Positions 34,892-44,130 of a DNA stretch of 51,586 nt are shown here, in pieces (within the stretch, counting starts at the first letter, position 1; each line of letters begins with the position of its first letter). Source of the stretch: Verrucomicrobiales bacterium (GTDB taxonomy: Bacteria; Verrucomicrobiota; Verrucomicrobiia; Limisphaerales; JAQGOY01); assembly GCA_028293375.1 (NCBI GenBank), contig JAQGOY010000228.1:1-51586 (forward strand). Reading direction: 5' to 3'. The notes beneath the pieces are model-generated. The model searched no databases. It was not told the origin of the DNA and saw only the letters and a program-made list of their open reading frames with translations. Position numbers and translations under genes: made by a program.

Positions 34892-34905
34892 AGAAAACGT
34901 TTACA
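34892..34905 (+). promoter_or_regulatory. LacI/CcpA-type operator-like site before the MFS gene
   Basis: AGAAAACGTTTACA at 34892-34905 matches 13 of 14 positions of the cre-like consensus TGWAARCGYTWNCW, which is typical of LacI/GalR-family operators with a central CG. It sits 5 nt before the ATG, where a bound repressor would block initiation. No LacI-family gene is present in this window, so the regulator would be elsewhere. A chance match is possible. Confidence 0.35.
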
Positions 34906-34910
34906 CATTT

Positions 34911-36284
34911 ATGCCGTCAGGTAATTTCGCAACTGCTTCTCCCATACCACTTCCAAAGTTAACCCGGGACCAATGGTTCATCTTCACCATGGCAGCGCTG
35001 GCCTGGATGTTCGATTGCCTGGATCAACAACTTTTTACTCTGGCTCGCAACTCCGCCATGAAGGCCCTCTTGCATGGGCATGGAGATACGAAGGTTTTTG
35101 GCGCTTACGCCACCTCCATATTCGTCGCTGGATGGGCCACCGGTGGCCTGATCTTTGGTGCTGTGGGAGACCGAATCGGACGCGCCAAAACCCTCACTAT
35201 CACCGTCCTTCTTTACTCTCTGAGCACAGGTCTTTCCGCTTTTGCCACAGGTTGGGCGGATTTTGCTTTCTATAGATTTCTGACAGGCCTTGGGGTCGGT
35301 GGGGTCTTCGGCTTGGCCGTAGCCCTGGTCGCTGATAGTTTTCCAGATGAACGAAGGGCCAACGCCCTTGGCAATCTCCAGGCGCTTTCCGCTCTCGGCA
35401 ATATCATGGCGGGTTTGATAAGTATGTTCCTTGGCAACCTGGAGGGGAAGGGAGTCATTAACACTGGCGAATCCTGGAAATACATGTTTCTTATTGGAGC
35501 GCTGCCGGCATTTCTCTGTGTCTTTCTCGCCGTGCGCTTGAAGGAGCCTGAGAAATGGGTGAAGGCGCGCGAAGCGGGCCGGTTAACAGGAGTGCGCTTT
35601 GGCTCTTATGTTTCGCTGTTCGGAGAAGCCCGGTGGCGGAAACCCGCTCTTCTCGGCATGGTGCTTTGCGTGTCCGGTGTTGTTGGGCTTTGGGGAATTG
35701 GATTTTTTGCGCCGGAACTCGTTGGCGATGTTTTGGAGCGTTCTCTTCGCGCACAGGGGCTGGGCGTTCAGGAAATTGCCAGTAAAAAGACCTTTTGGAT
35801 CGGCGCCAATTCAATCATTCAAAACGTCGGCGCATTTTTTGGTATGTTGACTTTGAGCAAAATGGCACAGCGTTTTGGCCGCAAAAAGGCCTTCATCGTT
35901 GGATTTTCCGCTGCCCTCTTCGTCACTGTCGGTTATTTCGCTTTATTTAACGGCATCAAGGATATGTGGATGAGCGCAGTCATGGGATTCTGCCAACTCG
36001 GTTTGTTCGCTGGCTTTGCTATCTACCTTCCCGAATTGTTCCCCACCCGGCTTCGCAGCACCGGCACCAGCTTTTGTTATAATGTCGGCAGGTTTATCGC
36101 CGCCAGCGGACCATTTACCCTTGGCCGGCTCCAGGTCACTCTGGCAAACGGTGCCACTACACCGGATGCAAAACTTCAGGCCTTCCGTTCGGCCTGTTGC
36201 TGGATGAGTCTTGTCTTCCTGGTCGGCATCGTGGCGGTTTTATTTTTGCCAGAGACCAAAGGCCGCCCCATGCCTGAGGATTGA
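34911..36284 (+). CDS. Major facilitator superfamily transporter (sugar/organic-acid type)
   Basis: 457 residues with about 12 transmembrane helices. The cytoplasmic loop 2-3 motif is GAVGDRIGRAKTL, and its second-half counterpart is MAQRFGRKKAF. PTRLRSTGTSFCYNVGR near helix 10 is typical of sugar-porter and aromatic-acid:H+ symporter branches. An extracellular stretch (LLHGHGDTKV) follows helix 1. It should be a proton- or ion-coupled symporter in the inner membrane; the substrate is not readable. No good ribosome-binding site precedes ATG 34911, and a LacI-like operator overlaps the region. Its TGA directly abuts the stop of the convergent PQQ-like gene (TGATCA). Confidence 0.9.
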   Translation: MPSGNFATASPIPLPKLTRDQWFIFTMAALAWMFDCLDQQLFTLARNSAMKALLHGHGDTKVFGAYATSIFVAGWATGGLIFGAVGDRIGRAKTLTITVLLYSLSTGLSAFATGWADFAFYRFLTGLGVGGVFGLAVALVADSFPDERRANALGNLQALSALGNIMAGLISMFLGNLEGKGVINTGESWKYMFLIGALPAFLCVFLAVRLKEPEKWVKAREAGRLTGVRFGSYVSLFGEARWRKPALLGMVLCVSGVVGLWGIGFFAPELVGDVLERSLRAQGLGVQEIASKKTFWIGANSIIQNVGAFFGMLTLSKMAQRFGRKKAFIVGFSAALFVTVGYFALFNGIKDMWMSAVMGFCQLGLFAGFAIYLPELFPTRLRSTGTSFCYNVGRFIAASGPFTLGRLQVTLANGATTPDAKLQAFRSACCWMSLVFLVGIVAVLFLPETKGRPMPED

Positions 36285-37670
36285 TCAGTCTCGCGAGAAT
36301 TTGAGGGAAACCAATTTCTTTTCGCTTCGGATATAAAGGCATTTTTCCGAGAGCGCTGGCGTTGACCAGCAGGGATGTTCCAACTGGGTAATTTGGGCGT
36401 GGCAGATTTCTTCCATTTTCCTGCTGTTTAATTTGAAAAGCCCAAGTTTCCCTCCCTCTCCAAGGGCAATCAACTTTCCGTCTGCCATTATCAACGATCC
36501 ACGCCCATAGACTGCCGGCTGTGGTGTGCTGTGCGGAGCCCAGGTTTCGTCATTGTCCCACATCAATTCACCGCTTTTGTAGTGCACACATCTCAGGCGG
36601 GCGTCCGGTTCGTTTCTTCCGCTAAATCCATACAAATATCCGTCGTAATAAATCGGTGTGCTCCAGTGCATTTCCAGGGATGTGGAACGCCACCCTTCAT
36701 GAATTTCTTTGTTGTCGGGATGTATTTTCAGAAGCACCGATCCCACGTGATAATAAGCGCCGGAAATAAAAACGTCGTTATCGACTACTATCGGGCTCAT
36801 CGCATTGACCGATTCGTCTACCCTCGCTCTGAACCAAAAACTGAAATCGCAGACTCCGGTCTTTGGCTCCAGCGCCACCAATCCCTGCCTCATGAAGCAG
36901 AACACCAACTTTTTGCCATTCACTGTTGCTATCGCGGGAGTCGAATAACTCGCTTGCTTCTCATACTTTCTCCACTCCACTTTTTTTTCGCCCGGCCATG
37001 CCGTCATTGGAATTCCGGTCCAGTTTATCTCCCCAACATTTTCCCACACCGTCTTTCCAGTTTCGGGATTAAGCGCAACAACTCCGCTGTTCGGTTGCCC
37101 TCCAATCGCGACTATCAGCAAGTTGTCTTCCAGCACCGGTGAACTTCCTACCCCGAAAAATGCCTCGGGAATTTCAAATTCTTTCGCCGTATCTCTCTGC
37201 CACAACACGGTGCCGTCTTTTAGATCAAGGCATCGAATTTTTCCTTCCGCCCCGAAAGTGAAGCATTTGTTCCCTGCCAACAACGGCTGACTTCGGGGAC
37301 CGTTATTGTAACCGTATGGATCTTGAAATTTTGAAGGATAGGCACTTTTCCAGATCTCCGCCCCGGTTTTCTTGTTCAGGCAATGAACCACTTCCTCCCC
37401 TCCGACCCTGTCAAAATAGATCAACTTTTCTCCAAGCACAGAAGGCGAACAATAACCTGTGCCGATGTCTTTTTCCCAAAGAACTTTAGGGCCTGAAGCG
37501 TCCCACTTCTCAAGAAGGTTTGTCTCAGTTGACGTTCCATTTCGTGCAGGCCCCAGGAACTGAGGCCAATCTGCCGCTCCCGCTGTGCAGGCCACCGCAA
37601 AGCCCGCGATCAGGGCCGCCAGTGCTGGTCGAGCGCCGCCCAGTCTACCTCTATTTGGAAATGACTTCAT
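36285..37670 (-). CDS. Secreted PQQ-like beta-propeller protein
   Basis: 461 residues from ATG 37670; a longer in-frame start at 37760 lies deep in the upstream gene. A signal peptide (LAALIAGFAVACTAGAA) precedes WPQFLGPARNGTSTE, the usual start of PQQ-like propellers in Verrucomicrobia and Planctomycetes. Repeated blade motifs follow, such as GEKLIYFDRVGG, GKIRCLDLKDGTVLWQRD and GVVALNPETGKTVW. It resembles BamB-like/PQQ-repeat proteins but lacks dehydrogenase features, so it is probably a binding or scaffold propeller in the periplasm. Its start overlaps the upstream paralogue's 3' end by 20 nt. Confidence 0.88.
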   Translation of the reverse strand: MKSFPNRGRLGGARPALAALIAGFAVACTAGAADWPQFLGPARNGTSTETNLLEKWDASGPKVLWEKDIGTGYCSPSVLGEKLIYFDRVGGEEVVHCLNKKTGAEIWKSAYPSKFQDPYGYNNGPRSQPLLAGNKCFTFGAEGKIRCLDLKDGTVLWQRDTAKEFEIPEAFFGVGSSPVLEDNLLIVAIGGQPNSGVVALNPETGKTVWENVGEINWTGIPMTAWPGEKKVEWRKYEKQASYSTPAIATVNGKKLVFCFMRQGLVALEPKTGVCDFSFWFRARVDESVNAMSPIVVDNDVFISGAYYHVGSVLLKIHPDNKEIHEGWRSTSLEMHWSTPIYYDGYLYGFSGRNEPDARLRCVHYKSGELMWDNDETWAPHSTPQPAVYGRGSLIMADGKLIALGEGGKLGLFKLNSRKMEEICHAQITQLEHPCWSTPALSEKCLYIRSEKKLVSLKFSRD

Positions 37671-39072
37671 TCTTAAAACAATACAGTGTTTTCTCGCCGC
37701 GCAGGTAGATGCTTCTGCCCGCAATTGCCGGCGTGGCCATGGTTTGTTCATGGAAATCATGGCTGCCCAGGATGGATAATTCGGGCGTGTTCCTGACGAT
37801 GGTCATTTTTCCCTGCTGCGATAAAAAGTAAAGGTTGTCTCCGGCCGCAACCGGCGAAGCATAGTAGTCTCCAGGCGCGCCCAATCGTTCCGCCTCCACC
37901 AGCGCTTTCCCTGTCAGCAGGTCGTAACAGGAAAGCATTCCCCCATTTTTCACCGACCAGATTCGGCCCTGGTAGAGCAGGGGCGAGCTGACATAGGACA
38001 GATGCTTTGTTTGCTTCCAAATCATGTGAGTGGCAGTAATGTCTCCCGTTCCACCGGCTCGGATGGAGAAAATGCTGTTCTCCGCCTTCTGAAACATTTC
38101 CGCCATTTTCGTCCATTCCTCACCAGTGACTGATCCGTCCTTGTTAAAATCCATCTGCGTAAATCGGTCTTTGATCACGCCAGAAGGCAACTCATCAAAC
38201 TGGAGTTTGCCATCGCCGTTCTTGTCGTTTGTCTTTAGGAACTCCCCAAATTCAGGCATACTGACCCGGCTGTCCGAATCTCCACCTACATTCCAGGAAC
38301 AATAAACCAGTAAATTGCTCGTGCAACTCGGCGTGCTCGTTGCCACTCGTGAAGTCCCCGCCACCCGCCATCGTTCTTTTCCGGTTTCGGGGTCGTAACC
38401 CGTTAACCAGATCGATCCCGGAACCACCAGGTCCGTCCGGTTCGATTGAGCCCATATGATGGGACTGGCGAAACCGCGCCGAAATTCCGGCCTGTTCACT
38501 CTCCACTTCTGGTTCCCTGTCTTTTTATCCAATGCTAATAAGTAGGAGTCCTGATCCTGATCCACAATCAGGAAAAGCGTATCATTCCATAATAAGGGAG
38601 ATGTGCCCGTGCCAAACTCCACCATCGGCGTCGGCAGTCGATGTTCCCATTTCGCTTTGCCTTCCATGTCGTAGGCAACAACTCCAAAGGACCCGAAATA
38701 GGAATAAACCATGGCGCCATCGGTTGCAGGTGTGGGGGTCGCTGGATTCCCAAGTCGATGTGTTTTTTCCAATGCCGTCGCTGTCACCTTTTGCGACCAC
38801 TTCATTTCGCCTGTTTTCGTGTCGTAACAAAGGGTGATCAGATCATTGGAAACCATGCCTGTAATAAACAACTGGTCTTCCCAGATGATCGGGGATGAAT
38901 TCCCCGCAGGGATTGTGATTTTCCATGAGGGAGGAACCTCAAAGCGGACGGGTGCGTCATGGCCGCTAACCGCCTGCAATGTTCCGCCCCGAAATTGCGT
39001 CCAATTTTCCGCCATCGCAGCCCCCTGCATGGCGAATGCAATCAGCAAACCAACAATTCTTCTTAAGGGCAT
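37651..39072 (-). CDS. Secreted PQQ-like beta-propeller protein with two EF-hands
   Basis: 473 residues. A signal peptide (RIVGLLIAFAMQGAAMAE) is followed by NWTQFRGGTLQAV and propeller blades (DTKTGEMKWSQKV, LDKKTGNQKWRVN, YDPETGKERWRVA). Between blades, about residues 275-325, sit two canonical calcium-binding loops: DKNGDGKLQFDE and DFNKDGSVTGEE. Blades resume with QGRIWSVKNGGML, and the end is SIYLRGEKTLYCF. The protein is probably periplasmic and Ca-responsive or Ca-stabilised. Ligand and partners are unknown. It lies 33 nt downstream of the SMP-30-type gene and overlaps the next propeller gene, so the three form an operon. Confidence 0.9.
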   Translation of the reverse strand: MPLRRIVGLLIAFAMQGAAMAENWTQFRGGTLQAVSGHDAPVRFEVPPSWKITIPAGNSSPIIWEDQLFITGMVSNDLITLCYDTKTGEMKWSQKVTATALEKTHRLGNPATPTPATDGAMVYSYFGSFGVVAYDMEGKAKWEHRLPTPMVEFGTGTSPLLWNDTLFLIVDQDQDSYLLALDKKTGNQKWRVNRPEFRRGFASPIIWAQSNRTDLVVPGSIWLTGYDPETGKERWRVAGTSRVATSTPSCTSNLLVYCSWNVGGDSDSRVSMPEFGEFLKTNDKNGDGKLQFDELPSGVIKDRFTQMDFNKDGSVTGEEWTKMAEMFQKAENSIFSIRAGGTGDITATHMIWKQTKHLSYVSSPLLYQGRIWSVKNGGMLSCYDLLTGKALVEAERLGAPGDYYASPVAAGDNLYFLSQQGKMTIVRNTPELSILGSHDFHEQTMATPAIAGRSIYLRGEKTLYCFKNEVISK

Positions 39073-39105
39073 GCTTGTCCGGTCGGTGTTCAGTTTTTCA
39101 CCTGG

Positions 39106-40167
39106 CTATTTTCCCGGCATGACCCCGTGGGTGGTGGTTGATATCCTTAGCAGATCATGGTTGGAGGTAATATACAGAACAGAACCGTCTTCACCCCACG
39201 CGCAATTCGCAGTGGGTTGGCCGGTATACAAGGTTCCTAAATGTTCTCCCTGGGGTGAAACAACGAGCAAACCGCCCGGTCCCGTCACGAAAAGGTTTCC
39301 ATGCACATCCACTTTCAATCCATCCGGTCCCCCGGGCCCATCTTTCACCAGGGGTTTGGCATCAAAGAAAACTCTACCGTTTTGGATCGTTCCATCCGGC
39401 TGCACGTCGTATATCATCACCACCGGCTTGTTTCCGTCGGATACCGCAACATAGAGCTTTTTCTCATCAGGTGAAAAAGCGATTCCATTGGGGAACGTCA
39501 CCTCTTTCGTCAGTAGCTCCAATTCCCCGGTTTTTTTGATTCGATAAACCCCATTAAAGTTCAATTCACGATTTTTGCTGGTCATGCCCCCTTCCAGGCC
39601 ATACGAGGGATCGGTGAAATAAATGTCTCCATTCGATTTGTAAACCAAATCATTGGGGCTGTTAAGCTGTTTCCCCTGGAAAAGATGAGCGAGTGTTGTC
39701 TTCGTTCCGTTTTTTTCGAGCCTGGCAATTCTCCGGTCCCCATGCTCGCATGACGTTAACCTTCCCTCCTTGTCCAATGTAAGACCGTTGGAACCTGGTT
39801 CCCCGCCGCGCGGCGTCGAACCGGTGTATCCGCTGGGTTGAAGATATTTGGAAATACCTTCTCCCTCTTTCCATTTATATATCGTGTTGCCGATGACATC
39901 CGAAAAAACAACGCAATGGTCCTTTGGCAACCAGACAGGTCCTTCAGACCATTGGAATCCTGACGCCAATTTTTCGATCGAAGTTCCCGGTGCTATGAGT
40001 GAATCCAACTTTGGGCTTTTGCGGCGGACTTCGCCGTATGCGGGATATTGCACCCTTTTCGCCGCAGGCGGGGTCACCGACGATTGTTTCGAAGTCGACT
40101 CGCAGCCAGTGACAATCGAAAGCGAAAGGATGGATGCCAATAAAATGGTTTGGTTGGAAGCATTCAT
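39106..40167 (-). CDS. SMP-30/gluconolactonase-family lipoprotein
   Basis: 353 residues from ATG 40167; the longer start at 40218 is less likely because it delays the signal sequence. The N-terminus MNASNQTILLASILSLSIVT ends in lipobox VTGC, so it is a lipoprotein. The propeller has the SMP-30 pattern: FQWSEGPVWLP, NGLTLDKEGRLTSCEHGDRR, NSPNDLVYKSNGDIYFTDPS and FPNGIAFSPDEKKLYVAVSD. Family members hydrolyse sugar lactones with a bound divalent metal. The Glu in SEGP, Asn in NSPND and Asp in PDEKKL fit the metal site. It is the first gene of a minus-strand operon diverging from the MoxR operon. Confidence 0.9.
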   Translation of the reverse strand: MNASNQTILLASILSLSIVTGCESTSKQSSVTPPAAKRVQYPAYGEVRRKSPKLDSLIAPGTSIEKLASGFQWSEGPVWLPKDHCVVFSDVIGNTIYKWKEGEGISKYLQPSGYTGSTPRGGEPGSNGLTLDKEGRLTSCEHGDRRIARLEKNGTKTTLAHLFQGKQLNSPNDLVYKSNGDIYFTDPSYGLEGGMTSKNRELNFNGVYRIKKTGELELLTKEVTFPNGIAFSPDEKKLYVAVSDGNKPVVMIYDVQPDGTIQNGRVFFDAKPLVKDGPGGPDGLKVDVHGNLFVTGPGGLLVVSPQGEHLGTLYTGQPTANCAWGEDGSVLYITSNHDLLRISTTTHGVMPGK

Positions 40168-40296
40168 GGTTTTAACTATCATTCTCCTACTGTTGGGCTG
40201 TGCAAGCGAAAACCACAAATATATAAAGGTTCCGCTGCCACTTGGTTTTTCTTTTGGCGCATTTCTTAAATTCTCTGGTTTTTCTCATTAGCTTTT

Positions 40297-40302
40297 TATA
40301 AT
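40297..40302 (+). promoter_or_regulatory. Candidate -10 element of the MoxR operon
   Basis: A perfect TATAAT lies 70 nt before the MoxR start within the 204-nt divergent gap. No convincing -35 TTGACA is found 16-18 nt upstream, so this is only a likely -10 box. The following 5' leader would be about 60 nt. Confidence 0.3.
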
Positions 40303-40371
40303 TTCATCTGAACGCCCGGATGTGTTTATTAGTCGATACTCCAAAACTGATTCCTAACTCTGGAAATTTAC

Positions 40372-41373
40372 ATGACCATCGAAGAACAAATCTCTCTTTT
40401 CCGATCCAGCTATTCACGGCTTCGCACCGAAATTGGCAAAGTGATCGTCGGCCATGAAAAAATAGTGGAGGGGACGTTATTTGCCATCCTCAGTGGGGGA
40501 CATGTTTTGCTGGAGGGAGTGCCCGGCCTCGGTAAAACGTTGCTCGTTCGTACTCTGAGCGAAGTCCTGGATCTTTCTTTTAATCGCATTCAATTCACCC
40601 CTGATCTGATGCCGGCTGACATCATCGGCACAAACCTGGTCATGGAAACTCCGGATGGCAAAAGAATCTTCCAGTATCAAAAAGGACCCATTTTCGCCCA
40701 CCTCGTCCTCGCCGATGAAATCAATCGCGCCACTCCAAAAACCCAATCTGCCATGCTGGAAGCCATGCAGGAAAAGAGCGTTACCGCAGGTGGTGAAATT
40801 CGCCGTCTTGATCCTCCCTTCTTCGTCCTGGCAACCCAGAATCCTATTGACCAGGAAGGTACCTATCCACTTCCCGAAGCACAGTTGGACCGTTTTTTCT
40901 TCAAACTCGTGGTCGGTTATCCCAGCGCTGCGGAACTGAATGAGGTTCTCTCCCGAACTACCGGTGGAACCACCGCCCAGGTCGAAAAAGTTTTATCGAA
41001 GGAAGAATTGATGGGCCTGCAAAAGCTCGTGAAGGATGTTCCAGTGGCCAACCATGTCCGGGACTTCGCCGTCCGCATTGTTTTGGCTACCCACCCGAAA
41101 ACCGAAACCGCATTGCCCGTTACCAATCAGTTCCTGCGGTTCGGCAGCAGTCCTCGCGGCGGTCAAACTCTCCTGCTCGCGGGCAAAGTCCGCGCACTGG
41201 CTGAAGGCCGATTTAATGTCTCCTTTGATGATATCATTGCCGTCGCTCCCCATGCTCTCAGGCATCGCTTGATTCTTAATTTCGAAGCCGAAGCAGAAGG
41301 AATTACGACAGATCACGTGATCGACCAGATCCTCGCGACGGTTCCAAAGGACAATGCGCTGCTCTCCAGGTAG
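40372..41373 (+). CDS. MoxR-type AAA+ ATPase
   Basis: 333 residues. Walker A GVPGLGKT (49-56), Walker B LVLADEINRA and sensor 1 FFVLATQNPIDQEGTYPLPE, with the AQLDRF arginine-finger region, are all intact. MoxR proteins act as chaperones, usually for the product of an adjacent VWA gene and together with a DUF58 protein. Here DUF58, VWA and further VWA genes follow within one operon. The DUF58 start comes 5 nt after the stop. It is cytoplasmic. The ATG at 40372 is the first start after the divergent gap. Confidence 0.96.
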   Translation: MTIEEQISLFRSSYSRLRTEIGKVIVGHEKIVEGTLFAILSGGHVLLEGVPGLGKTLLVRTLSEVLDLSFNRIQFTPDLMPADIIGTNLVMETPDGKRIFQYQKGPIFAHLVLADEINRATPKTQSAMLEAMQEKSVTAGGEIRRLDPPFFVLATQNPIDQEGTYPLPEAQLDRFFFKLVVGYPSAAELNEVLSRTTGGTTAQVEKVLSKEELMGLQKLVKDVPVANHVRDFAVRIVLATHPKTETALPVTNQFLRFGSSPRGGQTLLLAGKVRALAEGRFNVSFDDIIAVAPHALRHRLILNFEAEAEGITTDHVIDQILATVPKDNALLSR

Positions 41374-41378
41374 TCGTC

Positions 41379-42275
41379 ATGAGTCAGCCCATCCTCAGCC
41401 TCGAACTGATGCGAAAGCTGGAGCAGTTTCAACTCACTGCTTCCCGCAAGGCATTCAGCTCGTTTAAAGGAGAACGGAGAAGTCAGGCTCGCGGAATATC
41501 CGTGGAGTTCGCCGATTTTCGAAACTACGTCGCTGGCGATGACTTCCGTTATCTGGATTGGAATTTATTCGGTCGTCTCGACCGTTTGTATCTCAAACTT
41601 TACGAGGAAGAGCGGGAATTGCCGGTTCGCATCTTCCTGGATTGCAGCAAGTCCATGGACTTTGGTTCACCCGCGAAGTTTGATTTCGCCAGGCAGCTGG
41701 GGGCCGCGATCGGTTACACCACCTTGGTCGGCTTTGACCGGGTGAGTTTTATTCCCCTTCCTTCCGAAGCGGGTGCCAGCTCGGTCGTGAGTTTCCTGCG
41801 GGCGTTGCGGGGACGCAAGCAGGTGCTTCCCTTCCTCAAATCGCTTGAACTTTTGAAGGCTTCCGGGTCACTCGCCTTCGATGCCGCATTGCGAAAAGCC
41901 GCACTGGAAACCCGCCAGGTCGGATTAGCCGTGGTCATTAGTGATTTCCTGGATCCCCAGGGCTACGCCGTCGGTTTGAATGCGCTCGTAGCCCGTGGTT
42001 TCAAGATTTTGGTCATCCAGGTGCTGTCGCCGGAAGAGTTGGACCCCAGCACTTTCGGAGACCTGCGGTTGATTGATTCCGAGACCGGTTCCATGCAGGA
42101 AGTGACCTTCGGGAAATACCGCCTGGACGCTTACAAAAAAACAGTGGCTAATTATTGCCAGGTACTAAGGGAGTTTTGTGGACAGCGGGGCATTGCTCAT
42201 TTCCTCTTTCCCAGCAACGCCAGCCTGGAGCAGGTTTTGCTCAAGGATTTTCGAAAGGCAAAAATTTGGGGATGA
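41379..42275 (+). CDS. DUF58 protein with VWA-like fold
   Basis: 298 residues. FADFRNYVAGDDFRYLDWNL and YEEERELPVRIFLDCSKSM are the hallmark DUF58 segments. DCSKS gives a DxSxS metal-ion-dependent adhesion site of the VWA fold. RGKQVLPFL and VVISDFLDPQGY complete the fold. DUF58 proteins are the constant partners of MoxR ATPases, with roles in cell envelope stress or aerotolerance and metallochaperone-like complex assembly. It is cytoplasmic and starts 5 nt after MoxR. The downstream VWA reading frame overlaps its 3' end, but its likely start is 19 nt later. Confidence 0.95.
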   Translation: MSQPILSLELMRKLEQFQLTASRKAFSSFKGERRSQARGISVEFADFRNYVAGDDFRYLDWNLFGRLDRLYLKLYEEERELPVRIFLDCSKSMDFGSPAKFDFARQLGAAIGYTTLVGFDRVSFIPLPSEAGASSVVSFLRALRGRKQVLPFLKSLELLKASGSLAFDAALRKAALETRQVGLAVVISDFLDPQGYAVGLNALVARGFKILVIQVLSPEELDPSTFGDLRLIDSETGSMQEVTFGKYRLDAYKKTVANYCQVLREFCGQRGIAHFLFPSNASLEQVLLKDFRKAKIWG

Positions 42276-42294
42276 AACACCGGAGCCACAGGAA

Positions 42295-44130
42295 GTGAAG
42301 TTTTTATTGCCAGCGGCATTTTCGTTTGCAGCGACAATCCCCATTGTCGTGGTCTTTTACTTGCTCAAGCGTAAACGAACCGAAAAAATCGTTTCCAGCA
42401 CTTTGCTCTGGCAAAAATACCTCGCAGAAACTCAGGCCAGTTCTCCATTTCAAAAACTTAAAAATAATTGGCTTCTTTGGTTGCAACTTCTTTTCCTCCT
42501 TCTCCTGCTCTTTGCCACCGCTCGGCCCTATTTTTCAGGACACACTCAAAAATCGCAACTTCGCGTCATCATCCTCGACGCTTCTGCCTCCATGAAGAGC
42601 AGGGATGTCCTGCCGAACCGCTTTGAAAAGTCCAGGGCCGATGTCCTGACGTTGATCAACGGCATGTTGGACGATGACGAATCCATTTTGCTTCTGGTTT
42701 CATCCCGCCCGCAGGTTAAGGTTTCAGCTACTTCCAATAAAAGCGCGCTTCGCAAAGGCCTCGCCGATTCGGAGGCCACCGATGCCAGGACAGGGCTCAG
42801 TGAGGCGTTGAAACTTGCTGAGACATTGACCCGCGATCGTATCGGTTCTGAAATCCATCTTTTTTCGGATGGTGCAGTTAAAACCCTGGGTGAATTCGAA
42901 AATAAAGCGCTGAACGTTATTTACCACCAGGTCGGGGTGGGGAATAGGAATCTTGGAATCATCGGCCTCGATATTCGGGAGAATCCTGAAAACCGCGCCC
43001 AAAGGGCGGTTTATGTCAACGTGGCGAATTTTTCCACCAACTCCGAAACGGTCGTGCTCAAGCTTTCGCTCGATGGCAGGGAGATCAACCAGCAACCACT
43101 TTCCATAGCTGCCGGACAGACCGTGCCCAGTGTTTTTATCTCTTCTCAGGAAAAAGATGGGGTTTTTACCGTGTCGATTGATGCCGCGGACGATCTCGCC
43201 ACAGACAACAAGGCATCCATACCCAGCCTGATTTCGCGTCCCGTTAAGACTCTGCTCGTTACCAGGGGTAATCGCTTTTTGGAAAAGGCTTTGCGCGCCG
43301 CTCCGAATGTCGAATTGCAAGTGTCGGAGGATTTTGCCGGCAACCTCGTTCCATCACCGGATCTGGTCGTACTGGATAACGTGGTTCCAAAGGTATGGCC
43401 TGGGATCAACACTCTGGCTTTTCACGTCGATAATACAAATTGGTTTAATGTAATGGGGGTGACTCCGAACCCCGCGCTTGTCGATTGGAAAATGGCTCAT
43501 CCCGTCCTGCGCTACGCCAGCATGGATAATGTTCAAGTCGCCGAGACCATGACCATCAAGACCCCCGCCTGGGCCGAGGTCCTTGCCGAGTCGCAGCAGA
43601 CCCCCCTCATTCTTGCCGGTGAGGTGGACCGTCACAAAGCCATCTGGGTCGGCTTTGATAACCTGCAAAGCACCTGGCCACTTCGCATTTCTTTTCCCAT
43701 CTTCATTGCTAATTCTGTGAAATGGCTTTCTCCAAACAGCCTCGGCGCTGACTTGATGGTGAATGCCGGCGACCCATTCAGGCGCACTTTTTCGGAGCCC
43801 GTTGCCTCTTATGAACTTCGATTTCCAGATGGACACACCGCGAAATTTCAAAACGAAACCAATAGTTTCGAAGTGGTTGTTGGCGCCACTGACACCAGCG
43901 GCATTTATCGGTTGACCACCGGTACCAATCAACTTGATTTCACTGTCAATTTGTTAAACCCCGAGGAAAGCAACATCACCCCTGCTTCTGCACTGACTTT
44001 CGGCAAATTTACTAAAGTGGAAGCGACCCAAGCGACTCTCGGAAACAAGGAAATTTGGAAATATTTCACTCTTGCCGCGTTGTTCTTTCTTCTCTTCGAG
44101 TGGTGGTTTTATCACAGGAGGACCGCTTGA
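42295..44130 (+). CDS. BatA-like VWA membrane protein
   Basis: 611 residues from GTG 42295, with GGAG 9 nt upstream; the long open frame back to 42178 inside DUF58 adds no family-like sequence. The start VKFLLPAAFSFAATIPIVVV is the BatA-type first helix, and the second is WLLWLQLLFLLLLLFA. The VWA domain begins RVIILDASASMKSRD with intact DxSxS. A central Ig-like region and a GATase-like part (VKTLLVTRGNRFLEKAL) follow. A last helix (YFTLAALFFLLFEWWFY) anchors the C-terminus. The bulk lies in the periplasm or cytoplasm between these anchors as in Bat proteins. The SBP gene starts inside its stop codon. Confidence 0.9.
   Translation: MKFLLPAAFSFAATIPIVVVFYLLKRKRTEKIVSSTLLWQKYLAETQASSPFQKLKNNWLLWLQLLFLLLLLFATARPYFSGHTQKSQLRVIILDASASMKSRDVLPNRFEKSRADVLTLINGMLDDDESILLLVSSRPQVKVSATSNKSALRKGLADSEATDARTGLSEALKLAETLTRDRIGSEIHLFSDGAVKTLGEFENKALNVIYHQVGVGNRNLGIIGLDIRENPENRAQRAVYVNVANFSTNSETVVLKLSLDGREINQQPLSIAAGQTVPSVFISSQEKDGVFTVSIDAADDLATDNKASIPSLISRPVKTLLVTRGNRFLEKALRAAPNVELQVSEDFAGNLVPSPDLVVLDNVVPKVWPGINTLAFHVDNTNWFNVMGVTPNPALVDWKMAHPVLRYASMDNVQVAETMTIKTPAWAEVLAESQQTPLILAGEVDRHKAIWVGFDNLQSTWPLRISFPIFIANSVKWLSPNSLGADLMVNAGDPFRRTFSEPVASYELRFPDGHTAKFQNETNSFEVVVGATDTSGIYRLTTGTNQLDFTVNLLNPEESNITPASALTFGKFTKVEATQATLGNKEIWKYFTLAALFFLLFEWWFYHRRTA

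Noticed and set aside
44055-44126. Longer N-terminus for the solute-binding protein
   Set aside because: The extra residues lie within the VWA gene and would bury the lipoprotein signal; the TTG at 44127 has an AGGAGG site at correct spacing.
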